Positions 27,460-36,539 of a DNA stretch of 64,000 nt are shown piece by piece. Source of the stretch: Fimbriimonadales bacterium (lineage in GTDB: Bacteria > Armatimonadota > Fimbriimonadia > Fimbriimonadales > ATM1); the NCBI GenBank assembly GCA_026129745.1, contig JAHCHL010000007.1, positions 78,759 through 142,758 of the forward strand. The letters are read 5' to 3'. A program made the position numbers and the translations under genes. Under the pieces are notes generated by a model. That model worked only from the letters and a program-made list of their open reading frames with translations. It was not told the DNA's origin and ran no database searches. Numbering within the stretch: the stretch's first letter is position 1; each line of letters begins with the position of its first letter.

Positions 27460-30362
27460 GGGTTCACCTCTCCGAAGTAGAACAACTTCGTGCCTACCGG
27501 CAACTTCGGCATGGGTGGAAGTTCTCGACCAAAGGCATCGATTCGAATCGACGGTGCCAAGGTTGGGTCGAAAGAACCTCCGACTCTTCCGGTTATCAGA
27601 ACTGGGTCGTAGCTGATGAACAAGTTTGGAACGTAGTTTGTCGATCCGTTCGGATTGTGTTGGTTAGGAATACGAATTCCGGAACCACCGTATTCCACCG
27701 GCATCCAACCCCACTTGCGGAGCCACTCCGCCTGGTCCGCCATCGATGCTGGGAAGTTTTCGCTTACACTTCCGACGATATTGATTCGAATGTTAAGTGG
27801 CTCCCCATAGAATGGGAAGTCTTCTCTTGCACCGAACTGTGCGAACCGGTCTGCCGCATTGACGAACGCATCGCGCCTGTCGTTTGGATTCCAATTGAAC
27901 CAGGGTCCAGGCAGAACGTAGAACGAACCTTCTTGTGCGTAAAGCATCGCTTCGATTCGAACGTCGAACGGTTGAATCGCAAAGCGGCTGATCGCGAGAT
28001 CGTGCTGACCGCCACTTGGTGCGACTGTGTTGTCGAGCTTCAATTCGAATTCGTTTTCTGAACCTTCAGCGAACAGCGTGTAGCTTCCGGACGCCGGGAA
28101 GATTCGATGAGCGCGCTTTTCGAAACTCGGAAGAATCTGGAACGTGTAACCAAGTCCGTATGTCGGAATGGGGTCCTGCGCCGGATAGAACGGCGCCGCT
28201 GCGTTCGGTGGGTTGAGTGCCGCGAACAGGTATTCAGGATTCGGGAATCCGAGCGGATTGATCAGCAAGTTGAAGAACGACGCTCCCGCTTGCGATGAGT
28301 TACCGCCGCTTGCGGCCAGGAACAGTCCTGGGTAGAACTGATCGCCACCATTCGGGAACGTGTAGCCCTGCAGATATGACAAGCTCGTTGTCGGATCGAT
28401 GATGAATTGCGTTCCGAATAGGAACGAATTGTTCGTTGTTACTGGGATGTAGTAAGGATTATCAGGACTTGTTCCGAATCGGTCGAAGTTGTTGGGGCTC
28501 GAATCGAATTGATTGGTGAAGAACTGCGTCGTATTGACAACGACGTTCTGCCTTGCAAGAACAGCGAGCGTTGAGAAATTCGCGCCCTTCACCACGCTTC
28601 CTTCAACGAATGCGTTGGCCATTGAGACGATGGTGATTTGTGCATTGGTTGGAATGACACCGCGGACACGCACATTGCCTTCGAAGAATAGGACGCCATT
28701 GAAGATGGGACCTTGATCGAAGTCACTTTGCGATGGAACCGCGAAGTTCACGACGCCCGGAGTCAGTTCATTGATGATGTGGACGAGATTGTCGTTTCCT
28801 ATTCCGAGCTTGAATGTCAACTCATGTCGATTCGTATTTGCGCCAGCGTAGTCGCGCCACGTGTCCGGCGTTCCTCCGCTCGGAGTGCGCTGTTCGCGTG
28901 TGATCGTAAAACCACCGAGTTCGGCAGTTGCTCCGTTGCGGTCTGCAAACAGCTGGACATGTGAAGCCCGAGGAGTGAAGTACGGTCCATTCCATGCTCC
29001 CGAGTTCGAGTTGTTCGGGTTCATGATGTCGTAGCGCAGACTGCGATCGCCGTCTTGCGAATCGTCGTAAGTATCGTTTCGGTTATCGACGTAAACGCCT
29101 CTGCCGTAACCAAGCCTTCCGAGATTGAATTGTGAGCCGAGCGGTCCGACAACGAGTCCGCTATCGCGCGTCGCCAATCGGAATCGGACTTGGTTCGTGT
29201 TGGGATCGACTTCGTCGACAAGCGGCGGGTCCTTTTTGGGAACCATTCGCGGATAGCCTTCAGCATCAGCCTGTTCGCGAATGTCGCGCAAAACTCCGCC
29301 GGCGGTTGTGAAGTTTGGATTCGCGCTTGCGACTGCGTTCACTGGGTTGTTGATTTCGCTTCCTGCTTGTGCGCTGATGCGATTGATGAGGAGAGAACTG
29401 TTCGCGTCTGCGAATTTCAGATCGCCATAGATGTTGATTTGATCGCCGAGGTCGGAGTGCAGAAACGCTTCAACGTCGCCATGAATAAGCAGGTCGCCAT
29501 TGACGTACATTGGACCGCCGAGCGTTATCAGATTGCCAGGATAAAGGCCCGCAGGTGTCGGGGATTGAAATCCGCCCCAGATCATCGGAACGGCAACAGG
29601 CGTTCCGTTGTAATTCGCTCCAAAGTTCGCGGGAATGCCGAGTTCGATGGGCGCAGTTCGATTGTCTTTGTTGTGGATGTATCGAGCGGATTCCATCGTG
29701 CCGATCGATGCGATGGCGGTGAGCTGCCTGGCTCGTTGCTGATTCGGGACACGCGCGGAAGTCGGATCGTTCGGATTGAAGACACCGGGTCTACCGACAG
29801 AGTCGATTATTGTATAGGCGCGATACTTCGCTGGCTGGGAAAGCGGTGTTGCGATATTGCCCGTAAACAGCGCCAGTCCGCTCGGCCCGAATCGAACTCG
29901 AATCAATGCACGGCCGTTGCGGTAATTGATTCGGGTGTAGCAGCCAAGGCCATCCGGTCCGCCGCGATCGTTGGGATCATTTAGCACGGGATCGACCTGG
30001 CGCCGAAGCCAATAGTAGTCAGGGTCAGGATTCGATGCAGCGGGATCTTCCGGATCGCTGTTAGGTCCGAGGCCCGGAGGACGAGTTGGATCGACATCAG
30101 CAGGGACAGGAATCGGAGGTTGCGGCCTCCAGTCTGCTCCGTCTTCTGAGAATCTCAGCTGTGCGAAGCTGTATCGTACGCCAGCTTTTGCAAGTTCATT
30201 TGCGAGCGCGTCTTCGGATCCAAATCTCGCGGTTATCGAAGAACCAGCGACGATTCTTATGAAGACGAGTCCAAGGATTCCAAGAACGAACAGGATCGAG
30301 AGCGAAACGACCAAGATCGTTCCGCGATTCGTCCGTTTATTGCGTATCGTTTTCTCTCTCAT
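27456..30362 (-). CDS. Oversized PilX-like minor pilin / pilus assembly protein (968 aa)
   Basis: A 968-residue protein whose N-terminus KRTNRG then TILVVSLSILFVLGILGL matches the PilX N-terminal pattern (G followed by a hydrophobic helix, no Glu at +5, as in PilX/GspK). After the helix come ANELAKAGVRYSFAQLRFSEDG, like the PilX/GspK A..LAEAG...A segment, and then a very long extracellular part, including beta-helix-like stretches (YVNGDLLIHGDVEAFL, GNVRVRGVIP, ANAFVEGSVV). Typical PilX is ~195 residues. The stop overlaps the next start (GTGA), and the gene follows the PilW-like gene by five bases. Confidence 0.78.
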   Translation of the reverse strand: MREKTIRNKRTNRGTILVVSLSILFVLGILGLVFIRIVAGSSITARFGSEDALANELAKAGVRYSFAQLRFSEDGADWRPQPPIPVPADVDPTRPPGLGPNSDPEDPAASNPDPDYYWLRRQVDPVLNDPNDRGGPDGLGCYTRINYRNGRALIRVRFGPSGLALFTGNIATPLSQPAKYRAYTIIDSVGRPGVFNPNDPTSARVPNQQRARQLTAIASIGTMESARYIHNKDNRTAPIELGIPANFGANYNGTPVAVPMIWGGFQSPTPAGLYPGNLITLGGPMYVNGDLLIHGDVEAFLHSDLGDQINIYGDLKFADANSSLLINRISAQAGSEINNPVNAVASANPNFTTAGGVLRDIREQADAEGYPRMVPKKDPPLVDEVDPNTNQVRFRLATRDSGLVVGPLGSQFNLGRLGYGRGVYVDNRNDTYDDSQDGDRSLRYDIMNPNNSNSGAWNGPYFTPRASHVQLFADRNGATAELGGFTITREQRTPSGGTPDTWRDYAGANTNRHELTFKLGIGNDNLVHIINELTPGVVNFAVPSQSDFDQGPIFNGVLFFEGNVRVRGVIPTNAQITIVSMANAFVEGSVVKGANFSTLAVLARQNVVVNTTQFFTNQFDSSPNNFDRFGTSPDNPYYIPVTTNNSFLFGTQFIIDPTTSLSYLQGYTFPNGGDQFYPGLFLAASGGNSSQAGASFFNLLINPLGFPNPEYLFAALNPPNAAAPFYPAQDPIPTYGLGYTFQILPSFEKRAHRIFPASGSYTLFAEGSENEFELKLDNTVAPSGGQHDLAISRFAIQPFDVRIEAMLYAQEGSFYVLPGPWFNWNPNDRRDAFVNAADRFAQFGAREDFPFYGEPLNIRINIVGSVSENFPASMADQAEWLRKWGWMPVEYGGSGIRIPNQHNPNGSTNYVPNLFISYDPVLITGRVGGSFDPTLAPSIRIDAFGRELPPMPKLPVGTKLFYFGEVNP

Positions 30363-30367
30363 CTGTC

Positions 30368-32422
30368 CTACCTAATGAAGTTGCGAACCGAGATGACTTC
30401 TTTCACGGTTACCGATTGAGCATCCGTGCCTGCAGAGCCCGGATATCTTCTGAGCGTGAGTTCGACGGCAATCCGCTGCCCGCTGTCGTAGTCGACGGTC
30501 AGCACGTCGTTCGGATCGTTTAGTTGAAATTCGAATTCAACCGAAATGATTCCGTTAGGCGAAAGCGGAAGCGATGGATCGCTGTTGAATTCGACGTACC
30601 CCTTGCGATATCGCGGCTCGATATACGTTCGTACATCTGAGTTAATGCTCGGATCTGGCAAACCGAGAATCGTCCAGTCCGGCTGCGCGATGTCGGTGTA
30701 ATTGATTTTGTATTGATTGATGCCTGGGCTTGCCGATGCGGAGACGCGAGTGTAGCGAATTGGCAATCCGAAGTTCGGCCCTGGTCTTTGATCAGGTCCA
30801 ATGACAATTTCAGAACCTGGCACGATGCGTCCGTCGAGCGGGTATCCAAGCCCGGTTGCTGCGAGCGGATTGAACCAGTTGCCTCCTCCGCCCGTTGCTT
30901 GCCTGAGATCGAAGAACCTTCTTGCAAGTTGTCCAGACGGGTCTGAGGACAGTCCGGTCGGCGATGCAAGCCACCCTGTGTAAGAGGCGTTGACTGCGTC
31001 GGTCGACGTAGCCGGTGTTACACCGAGTGCGTGCAGTGCCGGGAAAGACATGATGATGCGTCCGCGCCTTGCATCGACTTTATACAGCTTGAGCGTGTTC
31101 AACGGCGCACCACCGAAGACAAAGTTGCCTATCAGTGGGTTGCCTTGTTCGGCAGCCCTCATGTATCCGCTGATATCGAATACGACATCGCCTTGGTTGT
31201 ATTCATCCGTATTGGCGATTGGATCATAGTGAACGAGCTCTTGATCGAACTGTTCGAATACATTCGCTCCACCTGACGGCTGTCGCCATCGTGCGAGGAA
31301 GTAAGGCTGTCCAAGTTGCGGATTCTCTGGGAAGAATCGGACGAGGCTGTCTTTCGTCCAGCCGATCATTTCCGTAACGTAGTACTCAGGAGCACCGCGA
31401 AGATTCGCATCGACCGCTTCGACGCCTGGTCTCGTCACTTCGTTGCCGGTACCCGGTTCGTTGTTAACGCGAAGCGCTTGGAACGTCGTCAACGGACGAA
31501 CACGCGGAATGTATGTGCCTGGAATCGGCGGATACTGTTCGTAGATTGCGAGCCGAGTGGATTCGTCGATTGCGGTCACGACCATGTCGGTTCTCAAGTC
31601 TTGAGTAACGACTTCAGCGACGTTGGCCCAATTTGCTTGGCGGGCTTGGTGATCGGCGAGCGTGTCATAAAACTGATAAGGGTCTGACACGAAGAATCCC
31701 GGATCATCGATGATCGGATTGCCGTTCGGATCGATCGGGAAGAAATTCGCGTTGCCCACGTATCTGCCGAGCTGTGAGTCATAAACCCATGGTTGAACCT
31801 CTGCACGGTACAGCACGAACAGGTTTTCAAAGCCAGTCTTTGCACCGAAAATGATCGGCTCCCATGAGTTGACGTATCTCCGATTCGGTCGTGGGTCTCG
31901 AAGTCCGATGAAGTATCGAACGAGTGTTTGTCCGGGAGCGACAGGAATGGTCACTTGGCCGATCGGACCTTTTGCGGTTGGATCGAATCTTCCAATGTAC
32001 GGGTTGAACCATGTACCGCTCGCGTCGCGTGCTGCTGGATCACCTTTAGCCGCAGGGATGATGTCGATTTTTGCGTGATGCAGATAGACGCTTCCGACTC
32101 GCGCTGCGGGATCTTCGGCGATGTCAGTCGTCGAAATTGGAGCGGGACCGCCGCCAGCGTAGACGCCGAGCGGAAGCTTGACTTCAACTGCAGCGCTTGG
32201 CAATGAATTATCGAGAACTGCGGCAGCGGTGCCGAGCTCTTTGCTGATTCGGTCCATGACCAGGCGGGCCCTGTCCTGCGCTTCCGCGTAGGCTTGGCCA
32301 GCTCGTGTCAGTCTGAAACCTTGAATAAGTGGAACCGCGAGAAGCGTCAGGATGATCGCCGTAATCGCAATGACCACGAGCAGTTCGATCAGCGTAAATC
32401 CTTTTTGCATTCTGTTCTTCAT
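30368..32422 (-). CDS. Oversized PilW-like minor pilin (684 aa)
   Basis: A 684-residue protein with a class III signal MQKG then FTLIELLVVIAITAIIL, Glu at +5, cleavable by PilD. The post-helix region (GQAYAEAQDRARLVMDRISKEL) matches PilW/GspJ. The following ~620 residues form a large extracellular beta-rich region with no family I recognise, against ~270 for a usual PilW. It lies between PilV-like and PilX-like genes with ten- and five-base gaps. An AGGACC site precedes the ATG. Confidence 0.82.
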   Translation of the reverse strand: MKNRMQKGFTLIELLVVIAITAIILTLLAVPLIQGFRLTRAGQAYAEAQDRARLVMDRISKELGTAAAVLDNSLPSAAVEVKLPLGVYAGGGPAPISTTDIAEDPAARVGSVYLHHAKIDIIPAAKGDPAARDASGTWFNPYIGRFDPTAKGPIGQVTIPVAPGQTLVRYFIGLRDPRPNRRYVNSWEPIIFGAKTGFENLFVLYRAEVQPWVYDSQLGRYVGNANFFPIDPNGNPIIDDPGFFVSDPYQFYDTLADHQARQANWANVAEVVTQDLRTDMVVTAIDESTRLAIYEQYPPIPGTYIPRVRPLTTFQALRVNNEPGTGNEVTRPGVEAVDANLRGAPEYYVTEMIGWTKDSLVRFFPENPQLGQPYFLARWRQPSGGANVFEQFDQELVHYDPIANTDEYNQGDVVFDISGYMRAAEQGNPLIGNFVFGGAPLNTLKLYKVDARRGRIIMSFPALHALGVTPATSTDAVNASYTGWLASPTGLSSDPSGQLARRFFDLRQATGGGGNWFNPLAATGLGYPLDGRIVPGSEIVIGPDQRPGPNFGLPIRYTRVSASASPGINQYKINYTDIAQPDWTILGLPDPSINSDVRTYIEPRYRKGYVEFNSDPSLPLSPNGIISVEFEFQLNDPNDVLTVDYDSGQRIAVELTLRRYPGSAGTDAQSVTVKEVISVRNFIR

Positions 32423-32432
32423 GGTCCTGTCC

Positions 32433-34463
32433 TCAGTTCGAATCGCGCCTCGTCAAATAGGTTTCAACCGCGACCGTGCGCCATTGCTGCGTCCAGTATT
32501 CGTGCAAGCGAAGTCTTTCTGCAATTTGCGCCGGCCCGTCGCCAGCCAGGTCGTCTTTCGTTGCCGCATTCCAGATCACTCTCGCTCGCAAGGACGTACC
32601 GCTAATTCCCCGGATCGCATAACCATAGCTTGCATAGTCAAGCGATGTCGCAGTCGGATCGATGTCACGCAAGTCGATAAATCCATAATTCGGAATGGGA
32701 AATGGGTCGCCACCGATGATCGGTCGGATTTGAAAGTCTTGGTCCCTTATCACGCGCAAGACGTTGGCTCCGTCGCGATACCAAACTTCGCGCACTGCGA
32801 CTTTGCTTCCGACATCTGACGGCGGGAAGTAAATGCGTGTCGGCAAGCCGATGTTGTCAACTGGGTTCCACGCATATGCTTGTCCGACCGAAAGCGGAAG
32901 TCCATAGGTTACGCTGAATCTGCTCGGTGCTTTAAACACTTGCACTGCCCAGTCGTTTTGCGCTTGGTAAAAAACGCGGAAGTTTCGTCCGGCAGGGTTC
33001 ACACCTGTGATTGCCGCTTGACCCGTTCCGACCGGAAGAATGGTAAGTCCCGCTTGGCTGAGTTCTACGTCGCTTGCGCCAGGTCCAGCAAGTGCGATCG
33101 TTCCTCGCAAGTAATCAACCTTGTAGGAGCGACCAAGCGCAGGATTGGTCGGATCGACGAATGGCAGCACGACCCCCCCCGTGTCGAGATCGACAAGGAG
33201 AACATCTTGCGTTGTCGTAAATCCGCCTAAGCCGTCTGGAATTGGAAAGTCGAGACCGCGGTGTCGTCGCCGATCGTTTTCGATTGCATCGAAGGATTTG
33301 AGTTGATCGAGCGGGAGCTTGTGCAGCGTGGGCCGTGGGCCAAGGTTGAGAACACCTCGATCTCCTCGGAAGTCGTCACGCAAGATATGCCAATTGTAGA
33401 CATCGTAATTGATCTGAGCGGTCAGCGGCACTCTTCCACCACGGCGCCTTTCATAGAAGTTGTAGCCAGCCGGGTTGAAGAGAATCATTCCGAGCGTCGG
33501 ACTGAGAACTTTGTACTCGTAAGGGTAGCTGCCTGAGAAGACAGCCGCGTCCGGCAATCGGTCGAAGAGTCTGTTGCACTCAACCGAGAAGTCGACAAGT
33601 TCAATCCAGTCAGCGGGGTTTCCTGCGACTGCTCTCATGTCAAACGGATAGACCTCATTGTTGCCAACATCGAACAACGCTTCTCGCGGATTGCCGGCGT
33701 TCGGCGTTTCGGTAACGGTCAGAATTGCGTCGATGACGTCGACCTTTCGGTAACCGTAGACGGGATCGTTCGCCCAATACGAGAAGTTGACTTTGTAGTT
33801 GACTGCTCTTCCCTGCACGCCGGGCAACCAAATCTGTCCGTTGTCTTCGTCGTGCCGGAACTGCCATTGCTCGAAATTTCGAATCGGATCGCCTGGATCG
33901 CGGAAGTTCCTGCGGCCGTCCATTGCCGGCCCGTACACGAGCAACAGATTTGCATCGTCGACGATCGGGCCAAAGTTGAGCGTTCGCAATCCACCGAAGT
34001 AAATGCCGACAGGCCTCGGCGCGGGAATCGTTCCGCCTTCACCGATTACGCGTCGAAAGCGGTTCGCATCATTGTAGTAGCGATAGAAGATTTCGGTATC
34101 GGGACCGCCAGGATTGTTGATAACGATGTTTCCGTTTTCGAGTATCTCGTTGCCTCCTGGACCGAGGTCGTCTTGTCGCGAGTCCGGATCGGAGACGATA
34201 ACAAGTGTCCAGTTGCCACCGATGTTTTGATAGAGGTACTGAACGGCGAGGATTTGTTCAGGAAGATCAGACGCTTGATTTTGGAGCCTTTCGATTTCGC
34301 CGCGCGCGAGTCGCTGTGCGGTTGCATACTCAGCGGAGAGGCGAAGGGAAACGAAGCCTTTCGGATAGATCCGAATGACTGTCAAGATGCCGATCGCGAG
34401 TATCACGATCGTAACCAGCACCTCGATTAGCGTAAAGGCTCGATTCAGTTTTTGCCGCTTCAT
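32433..34463 (-). CDS. Oversized PilV-like minor pilin (676 aa), Ala at -1
   Basis: A 676-residue protein starting at the ATG 34463 behind an AGGAG site. The longer frame to 34520 adds a tail unlike a prepilin leader. The leader MKRQKLNRA precedes FTLIEVLVTIVILAIGIL, with Glu at +5 but Ala rather than Gly at -1. The helix and RLSAEYATAQRLARGEIERL are PilV/GspI-like. The remaining ~600 residues are an unrecognised extracellular beta-rich region. PilV is normally under 200 residues. A C8 run lies at 33173 in the coding region. Confidence 0.8.
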   Translation of the reverse strand: MKRQKLNRAFTLIEVLVTIVILAIGILTVIRIYPKGFVSLRLSAEYATAQRLARGEIERLQNQASDLPEQILAVQYLYQNIGGNWTLVIVSDPDSRQDDLGPGGNEILENGNIVINNPGGPDTEIFYRYYNDANRFRRVIGEGGTIPAPRPVGIYFGGLRTLNFGPIVDDANLLLVYGPAMDGRRNFRDPGDPIRNFEQWQFRHDEDNGQIWLPGVQGRAVNYKVNFSYWANDPVYGYRKVDVIDAILTVTETPNAGNPREALFDVGNNEVYPFDMRAVAGNPADWIELVDFSVECNRLFDRLPDAAVFSGSYPYEYKVLSPTLGMILFNPAGYNFYERRRGGRVPLTAQINYDVYNWHILRDDFRGDRGVLNLGPRPTLHKLPLDQLKSFDAIENDRRRHRGLDFPIPDGLGGFTTTQDVLLVDLDTGGVVLPFVDPTNPALGRSYKVDYLRGTIALAGPGASDVELSQAGLTILPVGTGQAAITGVNPAGRNFRVFYQAQNDWAVQVFKAPSRFSVTYGLPLSVGQAYAWNPVDNIGLPTRIYFPPSDVGSKVAVREVWYRDGANVLRVIRDQDFQIRPIIGGDPFPIPNYGFIDLRDIDPTATSLDYASYGYAIRGISGTSLRARVIWNAATKDDLAGDGPAQIAERLRLHEYWTQQWRTVAVETYLTRRDSN

Positions 34464-34526
34464 TCTCTGCACTCCTGCTCGACCGAAACCCATCCTCTGG
34501 TTTCGAGAACCTCTCATCAAAGGCCG

Positions 34527-35339
34527 TTAGTTACCGCCAACCGTCCAAGACCTGTTGTAGACATCGACCGAGTCCACGTTGCGGACGTTGCCACTGAGAT
34601 AAAGCACGATGTCGTTCCTATCTCGGAGCGGGACTGGGGTCGTCGTATTCGCATACCGTCGGTAATAGGTGTTCCAGGTGACGACGGTTGTATCCGCTGG
34701 TGGATCGGTGTATGCAAGTTGCCTCGGATCGTCGTTTGGTCCGCCACCGCCAAGCAATCCAAGCTGAGTCCAGAACCTCGCGTAACGAAGCTCAAATCGC
34801 GGTTGGGTTCCGAAGCAGCCTGGTCCTCTGACGGCTTGGATGTCCATCGAATCAAAAGCATAGAACCGAACTGGGTCGGTGGGGGCGTCGCCATTGATCG
34901 CGGCTGGGTTGATGCCGAGATGTTGGTAAGTGACGACAATATTCGGTCCGAAGGCCTGGTTCGGGTTTTCTGCGTTGGTTGGCCAGCATGCCGCTACCTG
35001 CAGGCTGCGACTGCTTTGGTTCAGCGGCGAAGTGAAGGAGTCCACGTCCTTGACTCTGCTCGGAAACAGATAGGCCCTCTTCAGTTGGTTAACGTTGCGA
35101 TCCTGTGCGGCGATCGGATCGTATTCCGCACAGTTGAGCAGCAAAGGAGGGTAGCCGCCCTGGCTGTTGTGATACGAAAGCAACGCCTGGGAAATGGTCG
35201 CCATCCTGCTGATGTCGGTCTGGCGCTTGGCCGCGACCTTGGCTCTGGCGAAAACTGGGAAGAGGATAGCCGTCAGGATCGCGATGATCGCGATTACGGT
35301 CAGTAGCTCAATTAGTGTAAAGCCGACTCTGCGCTTCAT
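34527..35339 (-). CDS. Type IV pilin / pseudopilin (270 aa)
   Basis: A 270-residue prepilin with leader MKRRVG and FTLIELLTVIAIIAILTAIL, Glu at +5 and Gly at -1. The segment FPVFARAKVAAKRQTDISRM, then LSYHNSQGGYPP, is the common form of Armatimonadota/Planctomycetota pseudopilins. It may be the major pilin or a FimU/GspH-type minor pilin heading the minor-pilin set. It has a GGAGGCAATTC ribosome-binding site and lies 61 bases after pilD. Confidence 0.85.
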   Translation of the reverse strand: MKRRVGFTLIELLTVIAIIAILTAILFPVFARAKVAAKRQTDISRMATISQALLSYHNSQGGYPPLLLNCAEYDPIAAQDRNVNQLKRAYLFPSRVKDVDSFTSPLNQSSRSLQVAACWPTNAENPNQAFGPNIVVTYQHLGINPAAINGDAPTDPVRFYAFDSMDIQAVRGPGCFGTQPRFELRYARFWTQLGLLGGGGPNDDPRQLAYTDPPADTTVVTWNTYYRRYANTTTPVPLRDRNDIVLYLSGNVRNVDSVDVYNRSWTVGGN

Positions 35340-35400
35340 GAATTGCCTCCGCGGATGCTGAATGTAGGACGGGACTTGCCCGGCCTATGTTCCCGCATAC

Positions 35401-36411
35401 TTACGATCCTGTCGCCCACTTCCAGTAGCTGTCGACGAGTTCGAGCAGCGGAATCTCGAAGTATGCCGCCAAAAGCGCTCCGAGTGCCAGATAGGGGCCA
35501 AAAGGAATCGTCGTGATCGTAGGTTGCCAGTCGTCTTCAGGGTTCTCCTCCGCCTGCGGTTCTTCTCCAAACCACCATTTGTCGAGCTTGGGAAACAGCT
35601 GGCCGATGGCGTCGATCGCGAGGACGTAGCCGAGCCCGCATTTGAGGAGGCTACCGATGGACTCCGGTTCCTCATCGTAGTCGCCTTCGATTTCTTCTTC
35701 CGCTTGGCCTCTCTTTCGGGCCATCACTTGAACGCCGCCTATGATCGCTCCAACGGCTATGGCTAAACCGAAAGACAGGAGCGCGGGTGCTACGAAGATC
35801 ACGGCACCAATCCCCCGTGCGAGCTTGATGTCGCCGTGGCCCATGGCGTCTTTCTGGAAGAACAGCCGCCCGAGAAATGCGACGCCCCATAGAGCGAGGG
35901 TGCCAACAAGTGCTCCGGCTATCGCCGAGGGTATTCCCCATGTGAATGCGATTGGGCTGTTTGCATAGATCAGCCAGACGTTGTAAAGCAGGCCAATGAG
36001 GAGGAGCCAAGCGTTGATCGAGTCGGGAATGATGTACCAGGCGATGTCGATGAAGATCGCCGCGATGAGCAGCGACCCGAAGATGGCCAACACGATGAAC
36101 CGAACCGGGTCCTCATTGGCGACCAAGTTCTGCCACCAGAACCCTGCCCAGACTGCTCCCGTGAAGATCTCGACCCAAAAGTATCGCCATGAAACGGGTT
36201 TCTTGCAGTACCTGCACCTTCGGCCGCTCAAAAGGAAGCTGAACAGCGGGAAGAGGTCCGGCACACCAAGCCTGTGATTGCAATTCGGGCAATGCGATGG
36301 TGGTTGCCAAAGGGACATGCCTTTGGGCAATCGGTAGATGACGACATTCAAGAAGCTGCCGATCGCAGCGCCGATATAGAAGCCAATGACTACCGTCCAC
36401 TCGGCAAACAT
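35401..36411 (-). CDS. pilD: Prepilin peptidase / N-methyltransferase
   Basis: A 336-residue polytopic membrane aspartyl protease. The N-terminal part has GSFLNVVIYRLP, then two CxxC pairs (CPNC, CRYC) of the methyltransferase zinc domain. Catalytic aspartates lie in IFIDIAWYIIPD and GHGDIKL. It removes the leader of the prepilins encoded next to it and methylates the new N-terminus. It is longer than most PilD because of an acidic cytoplasmic insertion between the late helices (RKRGQAEEEIEGDYDEE and EEPQAEENPEDD). Confidence 0.95.
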   Translation of the reverse strand: MFAEWTVVIGFYIGAAIGSFLNVVIYRLPKGMSLWQPPSHCPNCNHRLGVPDLFPLFSFLLSGRRCRYCKKPVSWRYFWVEIFTGAVWAGFWWQNLVANEDPVRFIVLAIFGSLLIAAIFIDIAWYIIPDSINAWLLLIGLLYNVWLIYANSPIAFTWGIPSAIAGALVGTLALWGVAFLGRLFFQKDAMGHGDIKLARGIGAVIFVAPALLSFGLAIAVGAIIGGVQVMARKRGQAEEEIEGDYDEEPESIGSLLKCGLGYVLAIDAIGQLFPKLDKWWFGEEPQAEENPEDDWQPTITTIPFGPYLALGALLAAYFEIPLLELVDSYWKWATGS

Positions 36412-36539
36412 CCTGGTTAGGGACGGATTACGATTGAGGTCAGGCTCGGATCAGTTACAAATGTCCAAATTCTCCCCAAATCAAGGAATCAGCGCGCCCC
36501 AACTCAAGCATTAGGGCGCGCCGTTTCGACATTCCAGGC
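36412..36539 (-). terminator. Hairpin between pilC and pilD
   Basis: GCGCGCCC (36492-36499) and GGGCGCGC (36514-36521) form a perfect eight-pair stem with a 14-base loop, just after the pilC stop in the direction of transcription. The T tract is weak, so it may be an attenuator that lowers expression of the downstream minor-pilin genes. The rest of the 128-base gap shows no obvious promoter. Confidence 0.45.
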
